Below are positions 25,164 through 33,511 of a stretch of 53,856 bases of DNA, piece by piece. Below the pieces are notes generated by a model. The model saw only the letters and a program-made list of their open reading frames with translations, was not told the DNA's origin and did not search any database. Each line of letters starts with the position of its first letter. Position 1 is the first letter of the stretch. The translations under genes were made by a program, and so were the position numbers. This DNA is from JAHJCW01 sp965369995 (lineage in GTDB: Bacteria > Fidelibacterota > Marinisomatia > Marinisomatales > JAHJCW01), in contig CBDURO010000009.1 in assembly GCA_965369995.1 (NCBI GenBank), forward strand, positions 1 to 53,856, written 5' to 3'.

Positions 25164-25702
25164 AATATTCCAAGTTGTAAGAGAGCAGTCTCGGACATCA
25201 TTTCACGGTTCCAAAGTGGTTCCCAAACAAGTTCCACACCCACTTCGATAACACCGGGGATGCCTTGTACCTTTTGCTTTGCTTCCGCTGTGATGATAGG
25301 TCCCATCCCGCAACCGGGCGCAGTTAGAGTCATTTGTATATCTACTTTAGTTCCTTCTTTTAGTTTTGTTAGCTTACAATCATATATTAAACCAAGATCT
25401 ACAATATTAATTGGTATTTCAGGGTCATATACGGTTCTTAATTGATCCCAAACTTGTTGTTCATTTACCGTTTCTTGCTGAGTATTGGAAGGATTGACGA
25501 AAGTTTGTATAGTCTTTTTACCAATTGCATCTGCGTCATCACCATCTAATTTGAATAGATTTCCATTTAGCATCAATGTATAGCTACCACCCAACGCCTG
25601 AGTAATTGCTACGGGTTCTCCTTTTTGCAATGTTACTTTATCACCGGATGGTATCAAGAATGCGCTAACATTTCTTTTTAATACAATTTTTTCATTATCC
25701 AT
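25160..25702 (-). CDS. sufT: SufT, Fe-S assembly protein (DUF59/MIP18 family, long form)
   Basis: A 180-residue SufT of the long type: an N-terminal ~75-residue beta-rich domain (VSAFLIPSGDKVTL, then YTLMLNGNLFKL) followed by a DUF59 domain with YDPEIPINIVDLGLIYDC and the conserved Cys in TAPGCGMGP. SufT proteins aid maturation of Fe-S enzymes under high cluster demand, which fits a genome rich in ferredoxin and Hdr-type proteins. It lies between sufU (4 bases away) and sufS (4-base overlap). A second, short DUF59 protein starts the same operon at 30156. Confidence 0.9.
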   Translation of the reverse strand: MDNEKIVLKRNVSAFLIPSGDKVTLQKGEPVAITQALGGSYTLMLNGNLFKLDGDDADAIGKKTIQTFVNPSNTQQETVNEQQVWDQLRTVYDPEIPINIVDLGLIYDCKLTKLKEGTKVDIQMTLTAPGCGMGPIITAEAKQKVQGIPGVIEVGVELVWEPLWNREMMSETALLQLGIL

Positions 25703-25706
25703 ATTT

Positions 25707-26150
25707 TTATTCTGTAATTGCAGTTTGAGTACTTTTATCTAATGCGTTTTTCATGGTATGCCAGGGTAATATCGCGCATTTTACACGCACCGGAAATTTA
25801 TGTACACCTGACAATACCGCCAATTTGCCGATGTCTTCCACATTGGCTTGACCGGTAGTTACCATATTATGCACTAAATCGAATAATTGTAGCGCCTGTG
25901 TTACTGTTTTACCTAATAAGACCTCAGTCATCAATGACGAAGATGCTTTAGAAATTGCGCAACCTGATCCTGTAAAACTAACTTCTGCAATGATATTATC
26001 TTTAATTGTTAAGAAAATATCAAATTTATCTCCACAGAGGGGATTATGTCCCTTTGCCGAATGCGAGGGATGTTTAATCTCATGAAAATTCTGCGGATTA
26101 TGATTGTGGTCAATAATTACTTGTTGATATAATTCTTGTAGTTTATTCAT
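25707..26150 (-). CDS. sufU: SufU, sulfur-transfer/scaffold protein
   Basis: A 147-residue IscU-like SufU. The three conserved Cys are seen in NPLCGDKF, GSGCAISKASSSLM and RVKCAILPW, and the protein has the length and insertion between the second and third Cys typical of SufU. It acts as zinc-dependent sulfurtransferase partner of SufS. A 154-base gap (26151-26304) separates it from sufD; that gap contains only low-complexity repeats of CACAGAG and ATTGATT type with no gene. Confidence 0.92.
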   Translation of the reverse strand: MNKLQELYQQVIIDHNHNPQNFHEIKHPSHSAKGHNPLCGDKFDIFLTIKDNIIAEVSFTGSGCAISKASSSLMTEVLLGKTVTQALQLFDLVHNMVTTGQANVEDIGKLAVLSGVHKFPVRVKCAILPWHTMKNALDKSTQTAITE

Positions 26151-26304
26151 TTTGTTTTAGCCGAATATTCTATTTTAGCCACAGAGCCCACAGAGAAACT
26201 TCAATTTATTATTGATTATTGAGTATTGATTATTGCATTTTACTGCCACTGCTTCTGCTCCTGCCACTGTTTTTATTTCAATCATCCAATCATTCAATCT
26301 TGCA

Positions 26305-27579
26305 TTAAATATTTAACCAATCTATTAATATAGTATTTAACCTTTTCTTTACCGAATCAATTTTAATTTTATCAGTGACTTCCTTTGCAAATCCTTCGAT
26401 TAATAATGATTTTGCTGCTAATAAGTCAATGCCTCTCGAACGTAAATAAAAGATTGCATCTTCATCTAATTCGCCGGTTGCTGAACCGTGAGAGCATTTT
26501 ACATCGTCTGCATAAATTTCTAATTGCGGATTAGAATTCATTAAAGCATTTTGCGAAAGCAATATGTTTTTATTTGTCTGTTGTGAATCGGTTTTTTGGG
26601 CGTCAGGCTGAACGGTCACTAATCCATTAAAAACACCTTCTGACGATTCATCTAAAATATATTTGAATAATTGTTTGCTGTTTGAATTTGGTTTATTGTG
26701 GCTAACAACTGTATAATTTTCAACATGATCTTTACCCGACAACAAACTTAAACCGGAAATATCTGTATCGCAATTTTCTCCATCGATTTGAACATTTATA
26801 TCATTTCGTACTAAATCACCACCAATATTAATCAACTGAGTGTTATATGTACTATTATCTTGTTGTTTAATAAAAATGTGGTTCAGATTTTTAGATTTAG
26901 CATGATTTTGTTGTAATAAAATGTGGGACAGCGTCGAATTTTCATCAACCTGAATGCTATAAACGGTATTTTTAAATAATTCTTTTTGGTTTGTATTCAC
27001 AATTTCTTCTATGACAGAAACCTGAATGTTTTTACCTATCTTGATCAGATTTTGTTGATGATTCTGTATAAAATCTTTTTCATCAGAAATAATATTTAAA
27101 ATATATAGAGGTTTATCTTCAATATAGTTGGAATCAATTTCAATATAATATCCACCTGAGACGAATGCTTTATTTAATAAAATAAATGGATTTGTATCAT
27201 TTTTAGTAGAATCTTGGTTAAGATCACTAAGTATTTCGGTGATGTTTTTTACTGTAATTCGCGTGGCAATACTATCAAGCGATGAAAGCTCAGCATCAAA
27301 TTTCCCATTAATAAATACAATTCTATGACAATTATCAAAATAGTATTCATTAATTATATTGTTATTAATTTTGTTTAATTCCCTGTTTGGGAACCGATAT
27401 TCAGTTTTTGCTAATGAGGTTAAATTAGTGAAACGCCAATTCTCGTGTCTTTTTGTCGGGTATCCGATTTTCAAGAAATTCTCGAATGCATCTTTGCGGA
27501 AATCCTTAACAATTTGTGGTTCGTTGCTTACCGATTGTAAAAATTGTTCAAACTGTGATTTGTACTGAATTACGTTCAT
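26305..27579 (-). CDS. sufD: SufD, Fe-S assembly scaffold component
   Basis: A 424-residue SufD. The N-terminal helical part contains the KRHENWRFTN segment, and the C-terminal beta-helix carries QLEIYADDVKCSHGSATGELDEDAIFYLRSRGI, the block shared by SufB and SufD. It forms the SufBC2D scaffold with the neighbouring gene products and takes part in cluster assembly and iron acquisition. The N-terminal two-thirds is rather diverged and Asn/Gln-rich. It starts 5 bases after sufC ends. Confidence 0.9.
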   Translation of the reverse strand: MNVIQYKSQFEQFLQSVSNEPQIVKDFRKDAFENFLKIGYPTKRHENWRFTNLTSLAKTEYRFPNRELNKINNNIINEYYFDNCHRIVFINGKFDAELSSLDSIATRITVKNITEILSDLNQDSTKNDTNPFILLNKAFVSGGYYIEIDSNYIEDKPLYILNIISDEKDFIQNHQQNLIKIGKNIQVSVIEEIVNTNQKELFKNTVYSIQVDENSTLSHILLQQNHAKSKNLNHIFIKQQDNSTYNTQLINIGGDLVRNDINVQIDGENCDTDISGLSLLSGKDHVENYTVVSHNKPNSNSKQLFKYILDESSEGVFNGLVTVQPDAQKTDSQQTNKNILLSQNALMNSNPQLEIYADDVKCSHGSATGELDEDAIFYLRSRGIDLLAAKSLLIEGFAKEVTDKIKIDSVKKRLNTILIDWLNI

Positions 27580-27584
27580 TAACT

Positions 27585-28349
27585 TTAATTTGTAATGGAA
27601 TTATCAGATAACCACTGATATCCTTTCTCTTCCAAAGTAAGTGCCAGTTCTTTCCCACCGGATTTTACAATTTTGCCATCAATTAAAACATGAACAAAAT
27701 CCGGTTCAAGGTATTTCAGTAAGCGTTGATAATGGGTGATAACCAAAAAGGTTCTATCCGTATTGCGAAAGTTATTAATGCCTTTTGCAATTATTTTCAG
27801 AGCATCAATATCCAAACCGGAATCAGTTTCATCTAATATCGCTAACTTAGGTTCTAATGTAACCATTTGGAGGATTTCGTTACGCTTTTTTTCTCCTCCG
27901 GAAAAACCGGCATTTACTGATCTCCTAAGATATGACTCGTCCATTTCCACCATCTTCAATTTTTCTCTGATCAAAGTCATAAAATCCATTGCGTCTAATT
28001 CACTTTTACCTTGATACTTTCTTTTGGCATTGAGCGCTGCTTTTAGAAAATAGGTATTATTTACTCCGGGGATGACAGCGGGATATTGAAATGACATAAA
28101 AATCCCTTGTAAGGCTCGTTCTTCAATTGATAAATTAAATAAATTATTATCATTATAAATGATTTTGCCTTTTGTTACAGTATAATTTTCGCTGCCTGAT
28201 ATAACATTTGCGAGAGTGCTTTTACCTGAGCCGTTTCGCCCCATAATGGCATGCATCTCACCGGGCTTAATAGTTAAATCAATTCCTTTTAATATTTCCG
28301 TACCTTCAACTGAAGCGTGTAAATTTTTAATTTCTAACAAATTTTTCAT
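27585..28349 (-). CDS. sufC: SufC, ATPase of the Fe-S assembly complex
   Basis: A 254-residue ABC-type ATPase. Walker A GRNGSGKST near residue 38, the SufC-type signature FSGGEKKRNEILQM and Walker B AILDETDSGLDIDALK are intact, and the H-loop is in LVITHYQRLL. No membrane domain is present; SufC powers conformational change in the soluble SufBCD scaffold. It sits between sufB and sufD with gaps of 12 and 5 bases, in the canonical order. Confidence 0.95.
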   Translation of the reverse strand: MKNLLEIKNLHASVEGTEILKGIDLTIKPGEMHAIMGRNGSGKSTLANVISGSENYTVTKGKIIYNDNNLFNLSIEERALQGIFMSFQYPAVIPGVNNTYFLKAALNAKRKYQGKSELDAMDFMTLIREKLKMVEMDESYLRRSVNAGFSGGEKKRNEILQMVTLEPKLAILDETDSGLDIDALKIIAKGINNFRNTDRTFLVITHYQRLLKYLEPDFVHVLIDGKIVKSGGKELALTLEEKGYQWLSDNSITN

Positions 28350-28361
28350 ATTAATTATTTT

Positions 28362-29840
28362 TTATCCTACAGATCCTTCCAAACTAATTTCCATTAATTT
28401 ATGCGCTTCAACAGCAAATTCCATAGGAAGTTCGGCGAATACTTCTTTACAAAATCCATTTACTATCATAGATACTGCATCCTCAGTAGAAATACCACGT
28501 TGATTACAATAAAATAATTGATCTTCTCCGATATTTGATGTGGTTGCTTCGTGTTCCATTTGTGCAGATGGATTCCGTACATCAATATATGGAAATGTGT
28601 TAGCGCTGCATTTATCACCAATTAAAATAGAATCGCATTGTGAAAAATTGCGTGCATTTTCAGCATTCTTCATAATTTTCACACCACCGCGATAGGTGTT
28701 CTGCGAATTACCGGCTGAAATACCTTTCGAAATAATGGTACTTTTTGTGTTTTTACCAATATGAATCATTTTTGTACCGGTATCCGCTTGTTGATAATTG
28801 TTAGTCATTGCAACAGAATAGAACTCACCAACTGAATTGTCACCTTTTAGAATTACACTCGGATATTTCCAAGTAATAGCAGAGCCGGTTTCAATCTGTG
28901 TCCATGATATTTTTGAACTCGTTCCACGACATAATCCACGTTTTGTTACAAAATTATATATCCCGCCTTTACCTTCCTTATCACCCGGATACCAGTTTTG
29001 CACTGTAGAATATTTGATACTTGCATCTTTGTGTGCAATCAACTCTACAACTGCAGCGTGGAGTTGGTTTTCATCGCGCATTGGCGCGGTGCATCCTTCT
29101 AAATAACTGACATGACTACCGGCTTCCGCAACGATTAATGTTCTTTCAAATTGTCCGGTCTGTGAAGCATTTATCCGAAAATATGTTGATAATTCCATAG
29201 GACAGCGAACACCTTTTGGAATATAAACGAAAGATCCATCGCTGAAAACAGCGGAATTAAGTGCCGAATAAAAATTATCGGTTGGTGGAACTACCATACC
29301 CAAATATTTTTTTATTAATTCGGGATGTTTTTGTACGGCTTCGGAGAATGGCATAAAAATTACACCATGTTTTGCTAATTCTTTCTTAAAAGTGGTGGCA
29401 ACGGAAACACTGTCAAAAACAGCATCTACAGCTACGTTCGAAAGCATTTTTTGCTCATCTAATGGTATACCAAGTTTATTATAAGTATCTAATAATTCAG
29501 GATCCACTTCATCAAGACTTTGCAATTTTTTCTTTTGTTTAGGAGCTGCGTAATAACTGATTGCTTGAAAATCAATTGGAGGATAGCTTATTTTCGCCCA
29601 AGTTGGCTCAACCATATTTTTCCAATTTCTATATGATTTTAAACGCCACTCTAGTAGCCAATCAGGTTCATTTTTTTTGGAGGAAATTAATCGGATAACA
29701 TCCTCATTCAACCCCGGTGGAATTATTTCCTGTTCGATGTCTGATACAAACCCATACTTATAATCTTGATTAATTGCATCGTCAATTATTTTGTCTTCGC
29801 GCTCCTTAAAGGAATCTGTTTTTTTTGGAATTTGTGACAT
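28362..29840 (-). CDS. sufB: SufB, Fe-S cluster scaffold
   Basis: A 492-residue SufB of normal length. Family blocks include YAAPKQKKKLQSLDEVDPELLDTYNKLG, FVYIPKGVRCPMELSTYFRIN, YLEGCTAPMRDENQLHAAVVEL and the C-terminal QMEHEATTSNIGEDQLFYCNQRG. It is the scaffold on which the nascent cluster is built. It follows the short DUF59 gene by one base and precedes sufC. Confidence 0.95.
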   Translation of the reverse strand: MSQIPKKTDSFKEREDKIIDDAINQDYKYGFVSDIEQEIIPPGLNEDVIRLISSKKNEPDWLLEWRLKSYRNWKNMVEPTWAKISYPPIDFQAISYYAAPKQKKKLQSLDEVDPELLDTYNKLGIPLDEQKMLSNVAVDAVFDSVSVATTFKKELAKHGVIFMPFSEAVQKHPELIKKYLGMVVPPTDNFYSALNSAVFSDGSFVYIPKGVRCPMELSTYFRINASQTGQFERTLIVAEAGSHVSYLEGCTAPMRDENQLHAAVVELIAHKDASIKYSTVQNWYPGDKEGKGGIYNFVTKRGLCRGTSSKISWTQIETGSAITWKYPSVILKGDNSVGEFYSVAMTNNYQQADTGTKMIHIGKNTKSTIISKGISAGNSQNTYRGGVKIMKNAENARNFSQCDSILIGDKCSANTFPYIDVRNPSAQMEHEATTSNIGEDQLFYCNQRGISTEDAVSMIVNGFCKEVFAELPMEFAVEAHKLMEISLEGSVG

Positions 29841-29841
29841 T

Positions 29842-30156
29842 TTATAAGTTTAATTTTTTCCGTGCTTCTTCACTTATCATATTTACATTCCAACGTGGAT
29901 CAAATGTCATGGTTATATTTGCTTCATTTACACTGTCCATTGCTTCAAGTTTTGATTTAACATCATTTTTAATATGCTGAACCATTTGGCAACCGGGGGT
30001 TGTTAAAGTCATTGTAATATTAATATTTTGTTTATCAGTATTTCCGCTATTGCCGATATTAATATTATAAATCAATCCTAAATTCCAAACATCTACCGGA
30101 ATTTCTGGATCAAAAACTTGTTTGAGGGTTGCAATTACTTGATCTTCAGTTACCAT
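29842..30156 (-). CDS. short DUF59/MIP18-family Fe-S assembly protein
   Basis: A 104-residue DUF59 protein with VFDPEIPVDVWNLGLIYNI and the conserved Cys in TTPGCQMVQ, the short PaaD/SufT-like form. It lies between the Rrf2 regulator and sufB and is surely part of Fe-S biogenesis. With the long SufT at 25160-25702 the operon encodes two DUF59 proteins; they may target different client proteins. Confidence 0.88.
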   Translation of the reverse strand: MVTEDQVIATLKQVFDPEIPVDVWNLGLIYNINIGNSGNTDKQNINITMTLTTPGCQMVQHIKNDVKSKLEAMDSVNEANITMTFDPRWNVNMISEEARKKLNL

Positions 30157-30163
30157 AAGCTTC

Positions 30164-30562
30164 CTATTTAGTTATATCTGCTAAAGTCATATTTGAAAAC
30201 AAATCTTTAATTGTGTTATTAATACGCTCAATTGGCACGCGAATATTGCAGGTTCCCATATGGCTGCAATTGGGGCCATGTAAGCAATCCACTAATCCAA
30301 CGGGTCCTTCGATTATTTCAATAAAATCATTTAATTTTATTTTTTCTAACGGCTTGCTAAGCCGATATCCACCGCTTGGTCCCTGTATCGGTTCGATAAT
30401 ATCATGTTTAGCCAATTGTTGTAAAACTTTCGCTAAAAGCGATGCAGGAAGATCAAAATTCTCGGCTATTTCATTAGCACTTGTTATGTCATTATGATCC
30501 TTTCTCTGCATATGCTGCAGAGCAATTAAGGCGTATTCGATCTTTTTAGTAAGTTTTAACAT
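30164..30562 (-). CDS. Rrf2-family Fe-S-sensing regulator of the suf operon
   Basis: A 132-residue Rrf2 repressor with the winged helix at residues 1-70 (ALIALQHMQ, ASLLAKVLQQLAKHDII, GPSGGYRLSKP) and three Cys (VDCLHGPNCSHMGTC) placed as in IscR and SufR-type cluster ligands. It heads the suf operon and most likely senses Fe-S status and represses it when clusters are abundant. The palindrome ACGACTAA-A-TTAGTCGT at 30569-30585, immediately in front of the start codon, is its probable operator. Confidence 0.9.
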   Translation of the reverse strand: MLKLTKKIEYALIALQHMQRKDHNDITSANEIAENFDLPASLLAKVLQQLAKHDIIEPIQGPSGGYRLSKPLEKIKLNDFIEIIEGPVGLVDCLHGPNCSHMGTCNIRVPIERINNTIKDLFSNMTLADITK

Positions 30563-30568
30563 ATAAAC

Positions 30569-30617
30569 ACGACTAAATTAGTCGTATTAATTTACAAGTG
30601 ATGATTAGCATTAACAA
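30569..30617 (-). promoter_or_regulatory. suf promoter and Rrf2/IscR-type operator
   Basis: On the minus strand TTGTTA (30617-30612), a 17-base spacer and TAAATT (30594-30589) form a plausible promoter. The 17-base palindrome ACGACTAA-A-TTAGTCGT (30569-30585) follows 3 bases after the -10 and ends 7 bases before the ATG. Its core CGACTAAATTAGTCG fits the IscR type 1 pattern (YYGACTR-W3-YAGTCRR) nearly perfectly. Confidence 0.65.
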
Positions 30618-30700
30618 AGGAATAAATGAATAGCATACAGATTGCACGGATGAGACGGATAAACATAGATTATTATATTCACATTTTCCAATAATTATCC

Positions 30701-30801
30701 GTAGAGACGTAAAGCATTATGTCTCTACCAATTTGTCGTTCCCCCCGATAAATCGGGGGGAATCCATATTATAATAATAGATACCTCCCGAACCTTCGGG
30801 A
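30701..30801. repeat. cluster of three intergenic palindromes
   Basis: Three separate hairpins lie in tandem: 30701-30728 (GTAGAGAC/GTCTCTAC), 30739-30762 (TTCCCCCCGAT/ATCGGGGGGAA, loop AA) and 30786-30801 (TCCCGAA/TTCGGGA, loop CC). The gap 30563-30878 between the suf regulator and mdh otherwise holds the suf operator and the mdh terminator. These look like members of short palindromic repeat families that would recur elsewhere in the genome. Confidence 0.65.
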
Positions 30802-30815
30802 CGGATATGACAAAG

Positions 30816-30854
30816 TATAAAAAAACCCTCAAGGTCTTGGAGACCTTGAGGGTT
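30816..30854 (-). terminator. rho-independent terminator of the citrate synthase-mdh unit
   Basis: A perfect 14-bp stem (AACCCTCAAGGTCT and its complement, 30824-30854) with a three-base loop is followed on the minus strand by a run of seven T. It lies 25 bases after the mdh stop codon. Confidence 0.85.
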
Positions 30855-30878
30855 AGTGTAAACGTTTAAGAATTTATG

Positions 30879-31814
30879 CTACAATCCGGTTTCTTCGACT
30901 ACCTTTTTAACGTGATCTACTGTGTTTTTTAGAGCAGCTTTCTCGTCGGAATTTAAGTCAATTTCAAGAATCTGTTCGATTCCGTCACAACCTATAACAC
31001 AAGGAACGCCAATAAAATATCCATTAACATCGTATTCACCTTCGCATAGTGCCGCAGATGGAATAACACGTTTTTTGTCTTTTAGATAAGATTCCACCAT
31101 TTCCATAATTGATGCGGCAGGACTAAAGAAGGCACTGCCATTTCCAAGTAGCTTAACTATTTCTGTACCGGCTTCGCGCGTGCGTTTTACGATTGCATCG
31201 ATTTTATCTTGTGAAAGAAGTTTATCTATTGGCACACCACCAACAGTTGCTAAACGGGGCAGAGGAACCATAGTTGGCCCGTGGCCACCTAATACAACAC
31301 ATGAAACATCTTGGGTGGATAGGCCGGTTTCCATCGCGATAAATGCACGGAAGCGACCGGAATCCAAAGCGCCTGCCATTCCAATAACGCGATTCTTCGG
31401 GAATCCACTAACCTTGTAAAAAGCATATACGATCGCATCCAGAGGATTTGACACCACAATTACGAAAGCGTTTGGAGCGTATTTTTTAACATTGTTGGCT
31501 ACATCGGTAATAATCTTTAGATTAACTGCAAGGAGATCATCACGCGTCATTCCGGGTTTTCTGGGAACACCAGCAGTAATTACAACTACATCAGAATCTT
31601 TGATGTCGGCGTAATTACTTGTTCCTGTAATATTCGCATCGTATCCATCGTGAGGTCTTAATTCCATAATATCCAATGCTTTACCTTTTACCATCCCTTC
31701 GACTTGCGGGATATCAAGAACTACGATATCACCTATTTCCTTTTGAGTCCCAATTAATGCGAGTATTCCCCCAATCTGTCCGCCACCAATTAAGGCGATT
31801 TTTTTTCTTGCCAT
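30879..31814 (-). CDS. mdh: malate dehydrogenase
   Basis: A 311-residue LDH-like malate dehydrogenase. The NAD site GGGQIGG and Asp of VVLDIPQ, the substrate arginines in GVPRKPGMTRDDLL and the catalytic His in LGGHGPTMVPL are intact; the Arg-rich loop identifies malate over lactate. The frame is open back to 31898, but the ATG at 31814 is chosen because AGGAGA precedes it and family members begin at the ARKKIALIGGG strand. It lies 16 bases after citrate synthase, so the two TCA enzymes share a transcript ended by the terminator at 30816-30854. Confidence 0.93.
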   Translation of the reverse strand: MARKKIALIGGGQIGGILALIGTQKEIGDIVVLDIPQVEGMVKGKALDIMELRPHDGYDANITGTSNYADIKDSDVVVITAGVPRKPGMTRDDLLAVNLKIITDVANNVKKYAPNAFVIVVSNPLDAIVYAFYKVSGFPKNRVIGMAGALDSGRFRAFIAMETGLSTQDVSCVVLGGHGPTMVPLPRLATVGGVPIDKLLSQDKIDAIVKRTREAGTEIVKLLGNGSAFFSPAASIMEMVESYLKDKKRVIPSAALCEGEYDVNGYFIGVPCVIGCDGIEQILEIDLNSDEKAALKNTVDHVKKVVEETGL

Positions 31815-31830
31815 AATAAATTCTCCTATT

Positions 31831-33102
31831 TTATGCGTTATCTTTAATCCATTTAGCTGTGATTGATTTTGGTCGTGTAAGTGGTATTCCCAATGCACGA
31901 TTAATCACCATCTGCGAAACCATACCCATAGCGCGCGAAATACTGAATAATACAGTATAAAAACTGAATTCGGTCATACCAAAATGATATAATAATGAAC
32001 CTGAAGCAGCATCAACATTTGGCCATGGATTTTTCGCTTTACCTTGTTCTTTCAAGACACCCGGCACAACGTCAAATAAGTCACTTACAATATCAAACAC
32101 GGGGTCGCCTTTGATATGTTTTCTACCAAATTCAATAAATGCTGTAAATCGCGGATCAGGGCAACGTAATACTGCATGTCCATATCCAGGAATAACACGA
32201 CCGCTATTTAAGCGATCCCATACGAATTTGCGCAATTCATCTTGCGATGGTGAACCGCCAAAATGGTCCTCAATTTCCAATACAAATTTGAGACATTCTT
32301 GATTTGCCAGTCCATGTAAAGGTCCCGCTAAACCGTTCAATCCTGCTGAAACAGCATAATATGGATCAGATAAAGCTGATGCAACTGTAAGCCCACTAAA
32401 TGCACTAACATTCCCGCCTTCATGATCGCAATGTAGCATTAGATATAAGCGCATCAATTTCTTTAGCATTCCATCGGGATCATCAATTCCAAGCATATGG
32501 GCAAAATTAGCACCCCAATCCAAGTTTTTATCAGAACTGATGAGCTCACCTTTATCGAATCGAATTCGATAAACACCTGCTCCTACAGCCGGCAGTTTTG
32601 CAACTAATCGGATAGCATCTTCCAATATTGCTTTCCAATAATCTTGTTTTTTTAATCCTTCATCATACTGTTTTCTAAATACGGATTCCTTTTCCATAAC
32701 CAATATTGCAGTATCGAACATTGCCATTGGATGAGAATCTTTTGGCATAGCACGTAATACATCCCAAACATATTCCGGTACCTCTGCATGGTCGGAAAGT
32801 TGCGATTGCAAATCCTTGAGAGCACCTTTATCGGGTATATCACCTGTTAATAATAGATAAAAGACTTCTTCAGGTAGAATATCAGTTATTTCCAAAAGGG
32901 GTCTTCCTCTAATTATTAGACCGGAATCTGGTGATACAGCTGATGTATCACACACCAAACCTTTTACACCGCGCATTCCACCGTAGGCTTGAGCGACAGT
33001 AACATTGCTTACAACTTTGTCGCCTTTTTCATCTAGGAGTTGTTTTGCTTCATATCTCCAATCAGGTATTTTTTTACTTAATGTTTCTAGTAATGTGGAC
33101 AT
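31831..33102 (-). CDS. gltA: citrate synthase, eukaryote (mitochondrial)-like type
   Basis: A 423-residue citrate synthase of the mitochondrial-like clade. Active-site blocks are LHCDHEGGNVSA (first His), PGYGHAVLRCPDPRF (second His) and NVDAASGSLLYH (catalytic Asp), together with GPLHGLANQE. It condenses acetyl-CoA with oxaloacetate. This type is known in Geobacter and some other anaerobes as well as eukaryotes. It is co-transcribed with mdh and lies just downstream of the Kor/Hdr operon. A citrate lyase subunit is also encoded in the window, so both directions of the citrate reaction may occur. The gap 33103-33350 holds only its putative promoter region and no gene. Confidence 0.93.
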   Translation of the reverse strand: MSTLLETLSKKIPDWRYEAKQLLDEKGDKVVSNVTVAQAYGGMRGVKGLVCDTSAVSPDSGLIIRGRPLLEITDILPEEVFYLLLTGDIPDKGALKDLQSQLSDHAEVPEYVWDVLRAMPKDSHPMAMFDTAILVMEKESVFRKQYDEGLKKQDYWKAILEDAIRLVAKLPAVGAGVYRIRFDKGELISSDKNLDWGANFAHMLGIDDPDGMLKKLMRLYLMLHCDHEGGNVSAFSGLTVASALSDPYYAVSAGLNGLAGPLHGLANQECLKFVLEIEDHFGGSPSQDELRKFVWDRLNSGRVIPGYGHAVLRCPDPRFTAFIEFGRKHIKGDPVFDIVSDLFDVVPGVLKEQGKAKNPWPNVDAASGSLLYHFGMTEFSFYTVLFSISRAMGMVSQMVINRALGIPLTRPKSITAKWIKDNA

Positions 33103-33350
33103 ATTTCCCTCTCGTTTTATTTGTTAAAAAATGCGAACAGTGGATAATGGATCGGAATATTGAGTAATAATATCATTTTCAATATCTATAAATCGCAGGG
33201 CAAATGACAATAATTCGTGTATATTAGTAAAATATATTACGATAAAATGGTCTATTTATCAATAACAACCTATTTTACGATCGAGTAAGTTGATATTCAA
33301 ATTTACCTTAATCTATACGGAAAAATTTATATCAAAAAGTCTATATTATG

Positions 33351-33494
33351 CTATTTCTTAATAGGTTTTTTGATTTTGCGGACGCTGTTACTGTTACATT
33401 TAGGACAAGATCTTTCAATAGGCATTTTTTTATCATAAGGACCGGTAAATTCATGTCCACATCGTAAGCATTTAAAATCAACAATTTCAGTCAT
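33351..33494 (-). CDS. 47-residue zinc-ribbon protein
   Basis: A very small protein with two CxxC pairs (CLRC at residues 9-12, CPKC at 30-33) and a basic C-terminus (VRKIKKPIKK). It resembles FmdB/rubrerythrin-type zinc ribbons. It begins 17 bases after the hdrA stop with the spacing of an operon gene, so it is probably the last gene of the kor-hdr operon. It may be a metal-binding accessory or assembly factor. No homologue with a known function is recognised. Confidence 0.7.
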   Translation of the reverse strand: MTEIVDFKCLRCGHEFTGPYDKKMPIERSCPKCNSNSVRKIKKPIKK

Positions 33495-33511
33495 AATTAA
33501 TATCTCAAATA

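Noticed and set aside
30879..31898. N-terminal extension of mdh to 31898
   Set aside because: The extra 28 residues overlap the citrate synthase end and resemble no dehydrogenase; the ATG at 31814 has a good ribosome-binding site.
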